Both the position numbers and the translations under genes were made by a program. From Mantamonas sphyraenae (lineage: Eukaryota; CRuMs; Mantamonadidae), in contig JAPMXV010000059.1 of the NCBI GenBank assembly GCA_026936335.1, forward strand, positions 186,001-250,000: a stretch of 64,000 nt of DNA, written 5' to 3'. Positions 54,708 to 64,000 of this stretch are shown piece by piece; the first letter of the stretch is position 1; every line of letters begins with the position of its first letter. The notes under the pieces were generated by a model that had not been told where the DNA came from, ran no database searches, and saw nothing but the letters and a program-made list of their open reading frames with translations.

Positions 54708-55721
54708 TTGCTCTTCGGGCTCCTGCTCGGCCTGGGCCTGCTCGGCAAAGTTGAGCGGCTGCTCTTCCTCATCTTCGTCCTGCTCCTCATCCTCGGGCTC
54801 CTGCTCGGCCTGAGCCTGCTCGGCAAAGTTGAGCGGCTGCTCAGACTCGTCGTCCTCGTCAGCGCTCTCCTCAGCCTCCTGGGCCTCCTCCGAGTTGTCC
54901 AGATCCTCGACGTCGGCGCCGACAATGCCACCCTCATAGGGCACCTGGTCGTCGTCGTGCTCGTCGTCGCTCATCTGCTCGTCCAGATCCATGTCGTCGA
55001 GCTCGGGCTGCTCGTCGCCAGACATCAGAAACTCCAGGGCCTGAGCCATCCTGTGGAACGTGTGGATCGCGTACGACGAGGTGTCGAGGGCGAGAACTGT
55101 TAGCATGGGCTCCATTCACACGCAAAAGAGGCGAGAGTGAATTTCCGCCAAAATCCCTGTGGCAGAGCTGTGCTTTTGAAGCCGCGCCAGCACACGCACA
55201 CACGTCATGCGCACATGTGCCTGCATGCGAGGGGTGTTTGTGCTCCGTGCACGCCGTCTCGCATGGCACATGATGCGGTTTGCTGTGTATGCGGCGCGTG
55301 TGCGGGAATGTGTGGAGGAGAGGGGAAAAACGGGCGGTGGAGAAAAAAGGGGCGGCGGCGAATGTGTCTCGTGCTGGCCCATGTGAAGAGTGCATGTGGC
55401 ATGGAAGGGTGATTGGGCATGTGTGGGGTGGTCCCATGCAATGCAACATACTGGACAGCCGAATCCTCGTTGTCCTGCTCCTGCTCAAGCACCTCCTTGG
55501 TGTTCTGCTCGGCCAGCTCGTTCTCGTCCTCAACAATCAGTCCGTCGTTGTCCACGAACGACTGCTGCTCCTCCTTTGCCTCCTCCTCGGGCGCCGCGGT
55601 CGGCCGGTGCATCCACACTGGCCTGGTCCGCGTCGATCTCCGTCACGGCAATGTCTTGCTCCAACGCCATTGTGAGGGCGGCAACGCCCAGAATCAGCAA
55701 CAGCACAAAGCTCGTCTTCAT
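54600..55721 (-). CDS. Highly acidic secretory-pathway protein with a duplicated motif (one frame break)
   Basis: Exons (minus) 55721-55452 and 55050-54600. Residues 1-20 are a signal peptide (SFVLLLILGVAALTMA). The mature part is almost all Glu, Asp and Gln. The motif EEQPLNFAEQAQAEQEPE occurs twice (around 54800-54850 and 54730-54780), followed by an (EQ)n run. The frame changes between ASVDAPAD and APEEEAKEEQQSF (about 55590-55612); removing one base there makes 720 bases, 240 codons. Acidic proteins of this kind are often calcium-binding in the ER or secretory granules, but that is only an inference. The 401-bp intron is the longest in the window, and its acceptor choice is tentative because another acceptor at about 55098 is possible. 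Converges on RNF8 with 30 bp between stops. Confidence 0.6.
54666..54713 (-). repeat. CTCCTG hexamer repeat encoding (EQ)n
   Basis: Eight near-perfect hexamers give alternating Glu-Gln near the C-terminus of the acidic protein. Such tracts change length easily. Confidence 0.9.
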
Positions 55722-55859
55722 CTGCGGGCACAAAGGGCAATCCAAGACACAAGCGATGAGACACACAGAGTCAGCACGTGTGAGCAACGACAAACGACAC
55801 AGAACGACACAGAATGGATGACGCACAGTTGTTTGTTTTGCCGGCGCCAGCGCCCCGGC

Positions 55860-57265
55860 TCACTTTGACTTCTTTCCTTCCTCCTCCTTGCCATTGTTGG
55901 ACCCCTTGTTTCCCTTTCCACTGGTGGCCTTCTTTTTGTCCTTCTGGTCTGTCTGCTCCTTCTCCTCCTCTTCCTCCTCTTCCTCCTCCACAGTGGTGAA
56001 GTTCCACAGGGTGCCAAACTGTCCAGAAGCGGCCGCAGGCACCATGGAGAACAGGTAGCAGGTGGGCACGAGGTAAAGCAGCGCCGGCTGGGCAGACTTG
56101 AACACGTGCATGACAACAATGGTGACAATCATGCCCACGGTCCATCCCACCATGCCCCACCAGAAGTAGAATGCGGAGAACGGCAGCTTCTCCTCCTCAC
56201 TGTCCTTCTGCGCCTCCTTCTTGCTGTCCTCCTTCTTGCTGCCCTTGTTGCGCTTCTTCTGGGCCTCTTTGGCCTCTTTAGCTGCCTTGGAACCAATCAG
56301 CGGCACGCCGAGCAGCTTCTCGCGTGCAAGCGCGTAGTCAAACTTGAGCATGAGGGCAATAAACATGCCGGGCAGCACAATGTCGCCAAGGCCCAGAAGC
56401 GTCATTTTGGGTTCGGCGCCTGCCACAAGCATGTTCCTGGGAAATACAAGCTTGATGGGGCCGTCAAAGTTGATGGCAACGGTGACCATCACCTCGGTGA
56501 AGAACACAAAGTAGATGTCGTAGAAGAAAAGACCACCGAGGAGCATGGCGGCCGTTGTGTATGCTCCTGCGTCCAAAAACTGGATTCCTTGCACGGCAAA
56601 AGCAATGCCGATGAGGTTGTTTGCCATCCAATGCTTCGTCTGAGCGTACCACACCTCCAGGGCCAGCGTCACGAGCAGGGCAGGGAAATCCAACGCATCC
56701 AAGGTGATGTCGACTGTGTTTACGGTGTGTGTGTGGCATGCGTTGTGTCAGCAGTGGTCGCAATGCCGAGCAAGACGGCGGTGAACATGCAGGAGGGGCC
56801 ACGTCACGCGAGGGGTACCCCAGCGCCACCGCGCTCACACGTACAGTCGAGGAAGCTGAAGCCGTCCCAGTGGAAAGAATATTCGTACTCGACGTCTGCA
56901 TTGTACCAGGAGGAGGGCACAAGGGAGCGCAGGACGAGGGAGACGGTGGAGGCAACGGCAAAGATGCCGACGCCGAGAATGTACAGCATGAGCAGCTGGT
57001 TGACGACCTCGCGGGGAAGCAGCTTGAAACAGGCGTACAGAAAGAGAAGGAAGGAACCAGCCACCACAGGGAACTTCATGGCGTCGCTCTGCTTCATCTG
57101 TTCGGCCTCCTTTTCGTGGAGCCCAGCGTACGCGCCCATGTAGATGCACAGCAGCGACATGGATGTGATGGCCACATGAGCCACCCACATCGAACCATCC
57201 TTGGCGGTGATATCCACACCCGCCACACTCAGCAGCACTTCCATCTCCGCCTCGGTGACGTTCAT
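55860..57265 (-). CDS. HM13: Signal peptide peptidase (intramembrane aspartyl protease)
   Basis: Exons (minus) 57265-56845 and 56713-55860 (intron 131 bp) give 424 residues. Catalytic motifs are present: FFYDIYFVFF (YD), LLGLGDIVLPG (GLGD) and QPALLYLVP (PAL). Other SPP marks are KHWMANNLIGIAFAVQGI and PIKLVFPRN. Between the last helices a Lys/Glu-rich insert of about 40 residues (AKEAQKKRNKGSKKEDS) departs from the animal enzyme. The C-terminal tail is acidic then basic and ends KKSK, which fits a dilysine ER-retrieval signal. SPP cleaves leftover signal peptides and type II membrane anchors in the ER membrane. It is followed on the same strand by the acidic secretory gene. Confidence 0.95.
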
Positions 57266-57374
57266 GGTCCCAGTGTGTGGATTTGACGGCGCACGCGGAC
57301 GCACTGCACACAATCACAGCAAGACACGCAGGTACTGCCGTTGCGCGTGTGACAAACTGACCGCGTCCCTTTGT

Positions 57375-59808
57375 TCAATTCTTGTTCTCTCTCCTTCGCG
57401 TGCTCTTGCTCTTGTCCACCAGCGTCGTGTACAGCTCTTGCGCCTCGTTGACGAGCTTTGCGGTGCCAGGGTACGACGTCAGAGAGTCCTGCTGGCGTAG
57501 CACCGTGTCCAAATTGACCTCCACACTCTCCAGCCTCTCCTTCATGTTGTGAATGACCTCGTCCACAGACGCAAGCATGTCCTCTGTACGTCCTGCTGCG
57601 CGCTCGGACTCCTCGTCTGCATCCGCCCCGCCCTCCTCTTTGCCATTGTTCGCCAGACGACCCAATCTGTCCCGGGTGCCACTGAACGACGAGTCAAACG
57701 TGCGTGGAGAGCGCCAAGCTCGCTTGCCGTCGGCTGTGCTGACACCTGTCCACGTGCTTCTCTTTTCCGGAGTCAGTTGCCATACGTCCACGTCCTGTGC
57801 ATCGGCTGCATCTCCCACCAATCGACGCTGCTGGGCTGTGGTGGTGCGTTCGAACCTGTGTGTGCTGGGATCGGAAAATGTGTACGACAGCGGATGTTCG
57901 ATCACGTGCCGCAGCGCAGCGTACACAGCTCGGATGTCCCCGGAGGCAATGGCACTGTCCACACGGTCGCCCAGCTTGACCAGCATCGGATGGTCGTCCA
58001 ACTGCAACTCGGGAGGATGGTTGTCCAGATGCAGTAGCGATTCCTCCTGATCGGCCAGCTGGCCAGGAACCTGGGTAAGAAACACGCTGCTGTCGTCCAG
58101 TTGCTCGCCTGTCGATGTCATTCCGGCGTGGTCGGCGTCACCCAAGTCCTGTGTGTCTCCGTGTCTGCGTTTGCCCTTGAGTTTGAGCGAGTTTGCGTGC
58201 TCCTTGGCCTTCTGCTCCTGCAGGTGAGTGACCCCCTCGTAGGACTCGTAGTGGTGTTTGTACAGGCCCTGCTTGTGCAGCGTGGGCAGATTGTCTGTGA
58301 TGTGGATCAGATCCTTGGGAGTCCACTCTAGGGTGGGCTTGGGCTTCGCCAACACCTTTGCGCTGAGGGCGATGAACACCTGACGCTCACCAAACGCGTC
58401 GACCAGCTCAGGCAGGTTGCGGCTGCGCTTGCGTTGCAACACAGGGTTGTCCCACAGAATGAGATGGGTCAGGGACGGCATGCGAGCAAGCGGCAACAGG
58501 TCCTCTTCGTGCTCCAGCGCATTCTCCGCTAGTGTCAACACAACCAGCTCCACAAACAGGTCTGAGTGCAGTGCAGGCAGCGTACTGATACCGTTGCCGT
58601 TCAGATTGAGCATCTGCAGGTGAGGAATGCTGCCAAGTGCATACACATTGGCCTCCACCGTTTCCTTGGACCCGCTGCCCAGCTTGTTGTTGCTCAGAAT
58701 GAGGCTCTCCAGCGCGGCGAAATCGTCCATGGACGGTGGCAGCCGTTTGAGGTTGTTGTAAGACAGGTCGAGCTCACGCAAGGATTGCATCTTGGCGAGT
58801 TCGGCGACCGCATCCTCTGTGAGATCGTTGTATGCCAGATCAAGCACCTGCAGGTTCTCGAATGTGCCTGGAGCTACAAAAAGCTGGTGCTGGCCGTTGC
58901 AGTGAAGGTGCAGTTCTTCCAGCACGGGCAGGGCGGCCAGCTGAGTCAGGTCCACCTGGTTGTCGCCGAGGTCCAAATAAGTCAGATTCACAAAAAGGCC
59001 CAGATCCTGGGTTTCCACATAGCGCAGGCCATGGTTATTCATATCCGCCATCTCTGCCTGCTTCGGATGGTCGACTCCGGCAGCGTCGAGCTGCGTGGGG
59101 CGAGGAGAGAGAAAGTGTGTCAGCGTCCACTTGCTCCTGTCCATCCGATGGACACGCACACGCACACCACAGGGGCCAAGACAAGGACACGCACCAGCTT
59201 GAATCCATCCAGGGTGCGCTCAAGCATCCGCGCCTCTCGCTTTGCCTGCTTGGCCTCAAACTCTGCCCGGCGCTTCTTCGCCTCCTCTTCGCTGGCGACC
59301 ATGGCTTCGAATCGGTCGCCCTCCCTGCTGATGGGGGTGATGGTCTGCGGCACGGGCATGGGGGGGAGGGTGGAATGCAGGTGTGTGGGCGATCCATGGC
59401 ATCGAGTGTGAGCAAATGAGCGATGTGTTGGCACATGAGAAGGAGGGAAAGGCCGAACGGAAGCGAGCAACGGTCGATGCGAGCACTTACGGCTTTGCGT
59501 CGGCCCCCCTCGTCGGTGCTGGCCTGGATGCCCAGCGTGGATGCAGCCTCCAATTGTTTGCGCTCCTTTTCACGCATGCGCTGCATGCGCTTCTGCAGAT
59601 CCCGCTTTGCTTGGCCGATCTGTTTGCTTCCTCGTGCTGGGCCTCGGCTTCCTCCGCCGCCTGTGCCACTCGACGAACCCGCACGCGCTTTTAGGGCTCG
59701 CGGCGGGAACGCAGAGTTGAACTGGGATGTGTGAGGGGCGTGTGAGTGGGTGGCGGGGTTGACCGGGTCGAAGCGGGGGTGAACGAGAGCGAGGGGCAAA
59801 CCAACCAT
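57375..59808 (-). CDS. XRRA1: XRRA1-like leucine-rich repeat protein
   Basis: Exons (minus) 59808-59491, 59344-59195 and 59090-57375 join in phase 0 to 727 residues. The N-terminus has QFNSAFPPRALKARAG, resembling the XRRA1 start, and a basic helical stretch (KRDLQKRMQRMREKERKQ). LRRs span about residues 165-330: NLTYLDLGDNQVDLTQLAAL, LEELHLHCNGQ, LQVLDLAYNDLTED, LRELDLSYNNLKRLP, LESLILSNNKLG, LQMLNLNGNGISTLP, LTHLILWDNPVLQ. The second half is polar, with a predicted coiled coil near the end. XRRA1 is poorly understood; LRR proteins of this layout are common in ciliated organisms, so a ciliary or nuclear role is only a guess. Another LRR family is the main alternative. Confidence 0.65.
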
Positions 59809-59829
59809 CTTGCTTTTGGGTTGCTCGAC
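59809..59829. promoter_or_regulatory. 21-bp gap between two divergent start codons
   Basis: The start codons of XRRA1-like (59808, minus) and the next gene (59830, plus) are only 21 bp apart. Either transcripts overlap at their 5' ends or one start is mis-assigned; a first exon for XRRA1-like could lie elsewhere. Confidence 0.4.
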
Positions 59830-60980
59830 ATGTCGGAGAAGGACGCCAAGGCAGAACCATTGGAGACGCAGGCGAATGAGGAGGGAAAGGGTCAGGCAGA
59901 GACGCAGGACGGGTCAGAGGGCAACAGCAGCAACACACAGGCGCTGGGAGCACTGGCACAAACCGTGGCGGGACTGCAGGGATCGTTTGCAAGCACATAC
60001 ACAAACATGGTGGGCACGCTGCAGCAGTCGGTGAGCATGATGGGCACCTTGAACAGCGTCATGGAAGAGTTTCTTGTGCAAAACATGCGAGTGGGTAGGT
60101 TTGAAGCGGACGCGGGAGATCGCGGGGCGGGCGTGCGCAGAAACTGGGTCCTGGCTGACATCTTTGCCGCTTCAGTGTGCAACGTACACATGAACAAGTC
60201 CACAGGAGCCGGGGTCAAGGCCACTGTGGAAATCAACAACCGATCACGCTTCCCCATCGAGCAAACACGGCTGGAAGTGGCGACGCGCCACAAAGGCCCA
60301 GAGGTGAGTGCGCGCTCACAGTACAGTCAGCAGACACGTGCGGACAGGAATTCACACAGCCCCACGCACGATTGTTTACACATGCACCCGTCTGCACACA
60401 CGCACGCGCGCAGGGTGAGGCGTTGGACGATGCAACAGTGACGGTGGAACCGCAGGAGGTGTTGGAGCCCTTCACCATGGCCGCGTTTGAAACACGCTTG
60501 GTACACATGGACATTGAGACGCAGGGTGTGCGGCAGTTTAATGTGCAGGTGTCGGTCAGCTTCCCGTCGCCCGGCACGGGACAGATGCTGACCACCAAGC
60601 GTGTGTTTGGAGTGTACCTGTTGCACCAGCTGGCACGCCATCTTGCTGATGAGGAGGCAGAAGCAACGGCAACCAAAGGCAATGCCAAAGCCAACGCTTC
60701 GTTTGTGCGACAATTGTTCGGTGTGCCGCAGACGGCTGCGTTGGCCGCTGGCCACACCTGTGTGTTTCACCTTCCCGACTCGGTGACCATGGACGAACGT
60801 GAGGGCCTGGTGTTTGGCAAGGACGACCATACCACCATCCAGGTGCTGGGTGTGAACGACGACGACGACAACAAGTTTGACTTGCTCGTCGTTTCACCGG
60901 ACGATGCCATGACGGGACTGGTGGTCGCCGAAATTGAACGCTTGGATGCCGCTGCTGCTGCCGCCAGCAGTAGTGGATGA
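59830..60980 (+). CDS. Protein of unknown function: N-terminal helix plus beta-rich domain
   Basis: Exons 59830-60094, 60176-60303 and 60414-60980 join in phase to 319 residues. The acceptors are preceded by branch-like GGCTGACATC. The first 60 residues are polar, then a helix (SFASTYTNMVGTLQQSVSMM) of the type found in small coiled-coil complexes. A beta-rich part follows (ATVEINNRSRFPIEQTRLEV, RQFNVQVSVSFPSPGTG), resembling an adaptin-appendage or Ig-like sandwich, and a C-terminal domain with CVFHLPDSVTMDEREGLVFG. I do not recognise the family. Confidence 0.7.
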
Positions 60981-61018
60981 GGGAGCCCAGTGTATTTTTG
61001 CATCATCATTCCATCTAA

Positions 61019-62112
61019 TCATTCCAGCACGTCCATTTGTTCGGCAGTCAGCTTGCGCCACTTTTGCTTCTGTTCGTTGAGAAACTCGTCGAGCTTGGCG
61101 ATGTTTGCGTTCATCTGGTCGTTCTGCGACTCACACTCTTTGAGCGATTCGCCAAGCTGCATGAGGGTGACTTCCAGCTTGTGGAAGCGCTGGGTGTTTT
61201 GGCGCAGCAGGTCGTCGAGTTCGCCCTGGTGCATAATGGATTGAGTCAAGCTGTTTGTGTTTGTGTTGCGTTGCGTGCTCGTGTCGAGCAACGCACTGGT
61301 GTGCAGACTGCTGTCACTGTTGTTGTTGTTGTTGTTGTTGTTGTTGGCATTTGTGTGCAGGCTGCCGTACAGTTTGCTGCTGTCCAGGCTGGAGGAAAGG
61401 TAGCGAGAGTAGGACGGCGTGCCCACTACAAACTCGCTGGCTTTGTACAAGGCGCCGGCCCCCTTGCCGGTGGTGGCCTTGCCATTGGCAATGGTGCCCA
61501 CGTCGACTGCACTGGTATTGATGGCGCCTGTGCTTGTGCCCAGCATGCTCAGTGTGCTGCTGGACAGCCCTGGTGTGGACGGAAAGGGCGTGCTTGTCGT
61601 CACTCCGCCTGCAAGGACACTCGAACGGCTCGTCTGCACGGGTGTCCCCGTCTCTGTGCCACCTGCCGACCCGCTACTGCTGCTGCCACTCACACTGCCG
61701 GCAGACATGGATTCAAAGCTGACCTTGCGTTTGGCTGCGGGCGTGCTGGGGCCTCGTTTGCTGCTGCGGCTGCTGCTCGACAACGCCGACGCCACACTTG
61801 ACGACAACGGCATCAAATGGTCTGTGGATGGAGGGACACACACATGAGGCCATGTGGGCCACATAGGATGGAAGTTAGTCGAGTGAGGGTCAGATTCGGG
61901 TCACCTGTGGAGGGTGTACGGATTGGCCGTTGGTGACACCGCGCGGCAAACACACCTTTGGGCACTGTGGCCCGTTCTCCAGAGTCCAACTGTACAGACA
62001 GTGCCCCCGCTGACATGTCCTGGTTGGTGTCTGCCACGTGGACCACGTCGCCCACTTTCATCTCAAAGGACCCCTCGGAGAAGGCCATGGTGGCCACAAA
62101 CATGGTTGCCAT
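61019..62112 (-). CDS. SH3-like domain plus C-terminal coiled coil protein
   Basis: Exons (minus) 62112-61956 and 61821-61019 (intron 134 bp) give 319 residues. Residues 1-53 fit a small SH3-like barrel: ATMAFSEGSFEMKVGDVVHV then LDSGERATVPK. The middle is Ser/Thr/Gly-rich with SSKRGPSTPAAKRKVSFES and a run of nine Asn (61315-61343). The last 70 residues form a coiled coil (LRQNTQRFHKLEVTLMQLGE, CESQNDQMNANIAKLDEFL). The KR-rich patches with SP/TP sites suggest regulation by phosphorylation. A cytoskeletal or trafficking adaptor is plausible but unproven. Convergent with the unknown gene upstream (38 bp between stops). Confidence 0.65.
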
Positions 62113-62151
62113 GGCCGGTCCAAAGGATTTTCTGGTTTCGTTTGGCCCCCC
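62113..62151. promoter_or_regulatory. 39-bp divergent region
   Basis: Separates the start codons of the SH3-like gene (minus) and the last gene of the window (plus). Contains TTTTCTGGTTTCGTTTGG; no TATA box. Confidence 0.4.
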
Positions 62152-64000
62152 ATGAGCGTGGTGCGACCAGATGCCACTGCATCCGACGGCCCTGCATCCT
62201 TACTGCACGGATCTCTGCACACCACCTCGCTTCTGGCAGGTGGCAATGGCGCTGACGGCAGCAACCGGGTCCAGGGACGCGTTCCGGCCGCCTCCAGCAG
62301 CAGCCACGGCGCGGGTAGCGTAGAAGACGACACCACCGAGAGTGAAAGTCGCTCGGAAGACGAATCACATGAAGAGCACTCTCACGAAGGAGTTTCATCG
62401 CAGCAGCAAGGGAGCAGGCAGATGTTTGAAGGCGGCAAGGGACGAGTGGCGGGCGGCAAACCGAACGGCGCTGCAGCAGGGGGACGCATGTTTGCACCGC
62501 AGACCTACAGCGGACTAAGGGACATGGGCGATGATGGAAAGCCCGTGGGAGCAACGCGGGCGAACAAGAAGCGGCGATCGAAGCGGAACGGGCGAAACGC
62601 GAGGGGCGGGTCAACGGGTGGCGGCGTCGATGCAACCGGCAGCCCGGGACGCGCGGCTGTGCAATTGCCGTCCACGGGAAAACGTGGAATGACGCGTAAA
62701 GACATTGGGGTGCGCAATGCCAAGCCAGACTGGCTGCGCAAGCATGAACGCGCCGAAAGCGGGCAGAGCAACACTGGGAAGCGGCGTAGCAAAACGGCCG
62801 GCGCCACACGACGGCCACTGACGGGAGAGGCGGAAACAGTGCGGCAACGCAGCAGTGGATCGGCGTCGTCACTGAAAGAAGTGTTTGGTTCCTCGTTGAA
62901 CGAGGAGGAGATGGCGACGCTGGCAAAGTCGCTGGAACTGGGTCAGGAAAACAGCGAAGATCTGCAGCAGGATGCCATTGTGCAGGACGACAAACTGTTG
63001 ATGAGAGTCAGCGGACACACTCACAGACGCCTGGACCCAATGCACATGGTGGAGACATCGCCGGGCCATGGAGGCACCACCAGCAACGGTGGTGGCCATG
63101 GAAGCGGCGGCGCAGAAGGCAAGCGAAGACACAGCGACGATGTGCTCGTTGTGGCCATGCTGCCCTCCAGCCACGAACAGGAGCTTAAACGACGCCTCAG
63201 TGTGGGCATTGTGGACAAGCAAAACACAGATGGGGACTCACGCGCACTCGCACAAGGGTCAGGAAGAGCAGCGGCGCATCAACAACAACAGCACACACAG
63301 CACGGGGAGCACAGGCGAGCTCAGACTGCCAGTGGAAGCGTACGAAGGCGTCCAAAGACCAGCAGCCATGGCAACGGCAGCGGCACTGGGGTGTTTCGGT
63401 CGGTGGATGACTACGCATCGGCCGTGCGCACGCGTCCTGGCGACACGGACGGTATCAGCCAGTGGGCGTTGGAAGAGGCCGAGTCCTCCGAAGCGCCGCA
63501 GCGATCTCGCAATGGCAACCACAACGAGGAGGGAGACGGGCAGGTGGACGAAGAGTTGGCACACAGTGTCGAGATGAATCTGCGAGAACTGCGCCGTCTG
63601 CAGGCCCGTTCACGTGCAGAGGGCAACACAGCAAGCCTGGATTGGCGTCCTGACCATTGGTACACCACAAAGGGTGGCGGAGAAAATGGGATGTCTGGGC
63701 GCAAGCTGAATGCCACTGCTCCGCCTCAACGAGCAAAGAGTGCATACGAACGATCGCGCGGGCGCTCGGCAGGATCCAAGTTGGATCGTGAGCAAACGGT
63801 GATGGAGGAAGAGAAACGCACCCAGCGTGCATTGCAACGGCGCGCCAGTCGCCGTGCATCAGCGCACGCCGCAGGCAAGTCGCAGGGTGAAGAGCAGGTG
63901 CGGGCACGTGCGCCTCAAAGTGCACACGCATCGGCAAGGCGGACATCGCTGCACAGTCGCGGCGGATCACGAGGGACGGGTGCCGCACAGTCGTCGCAAG
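62152..64000 (+). CDS. Large low-complexity basic protein, partial at the window end
   Basis: Open frame of at least 616 codons from ATG at 62152 with no stop before the edge. The composition is Ser, Gly, Arg, Gln and His rich and looks disordered. Short ordered pieces are TRKDIGVRNAKPDWLRKHER, SLKEVFGSSLNEEEMATLAK and VDEELAHSVEMNLRELRRLQ. Many R-x-x-S and SP/TP sites occur. I do not recognise it. The protein could be a nuclear or cytoskeletal scaffold; nothing here fixes that. Confidence 0.65.
   Translation, partial: MSVVRPDATASDGPASLLHGSLHTTSLLAGGNGADGSNRVQGRVPAASSSSHGAGSVEDDTTESESRSEDESHEEHSHEGVSSQQQGSRQMFEGGKGRVAGGKPNGAAAGGRMFAPQTYSGLRDMGDDGKPVGATRANKKRRSKRNGRNARGGSTGGGVDATGSPGRAAVQLPSTGKRGMTRKDIGVRNAKPDWLRKHERAESGQSNTGKRRSKTAGATRRPLTGEAETVRQRSSGSASSLKEVFGSSLNEEEMATLAKSLELGQENSEDLQQDAIVQDDKLLMRVSGHTHRRLDPMHMVETSPGHGGTTSNGGGHGSGGAEGKRRHSDDVLVVAMLPSSHEQELKRRLSVGIVDKQNTDGDSRALAQGSGRAAAHQQQQHTQHGEHRRAQTASGSVRRRPKTSSHGNGSGTGVFRSVDDYASAVRTRPGDTDGISQWALEEAESSEAPQRSRNGNHNEEGDGQVDEELAHSVEMNLRELRRLQARSRAEGNTASLDWRPDHWYTTKGGGENGMSGRKLNATAPPQRAKSAYERSRGRSAGSKLDREQTVMEEEKRTQRALQRRASRRASAHAAGKSQGEEQVRARAPQSAHASARRTSLHSRGGSRGTGAAQSSQ

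Overview
This window is compact nuclear DNA from a single-celled, flagellated eukaryote. Genes are split by short GT-AG introns, many with a CTGAC or CTAAC branch-point-like word shortly before the acceptor. The gene content is eukaryotic: coatomer zeta, eIF3b, Integrator subunit 11, RPA2, a BIG-type Arf-GEF, ATG13, LAMTOR5, signal peptide peptidase, an FHA-RING E3 and a TALE homeodomain protein. An axonemal dynein intermediate chain and an XRRA1-like LRR protein point to a motile cilium. No sequence search was possible, so the lineage is left open; the NADH-dependent fumarate reductase fusion and the giant GCC2/GCC3-like receptor resemble genes of free-living protists.

Layout: 1-15,812 holds a multipass membrane protein (-), CC2D1/Lgd (+), eIF3b (-), zeta-COP (+), DNAI1 (-), LAMTOR5 (+) and an RRM-fumarate reductase-b5 reductase fusion (+). 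15,882-24,848 holds a type I membrane protein (-), ATG13 (+), a PBX-like TALE gene (+) and two tandem RPA2 copies (+). 24,934-45,980 holds INTS11 (-) and one giant receptor gene (+) of about 6,055 codons. 46,095-64,000 holds the BIG Arf-GEF (+), a small membrane protein (-), an RNF8-like E3 (+), an acidic secretory protein (-), signal peptide peptidase (-), XRRA1-like (-), an unknown protein (+), an SH3-like/coiled-coil protein (-) and a partial low-complexity protein (+).

Genes are packed end to end. Eight divergent pairs face each other, several across only 21-100 bp between start codons, and convergent neighbours stop 30-100 bp apart. Introns are mostly 65-260 bp and cluster near the 5' ends of genes. 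No gap over about 300 bp lacks a gene; the longest unexplained non-coding piece is a 401-bp intron at 55,051-55,451.

The most striking item is the giant receptor: signal peptide, LamG-like domains, about 15 filamin-like Ig repeats, two IPT/TIG domains, a discoidin-like domain, about 17 copies of an unnamed ~110-residue repeat, a Cys-rich stalk, a multi-helix membrane bundle, and two RGS-like domains inside the cell. Also notable are the RRM fused to a fumarate reductase and the tandem RPA2 duplication.

Eight single-base frame breaks interrupt otherwise well-conserved genes. In each affected gene, allowing for them makes the spliced length an exact multiple of three. Consensus indel errors are the simplest explanation, but this needs reads to settle.
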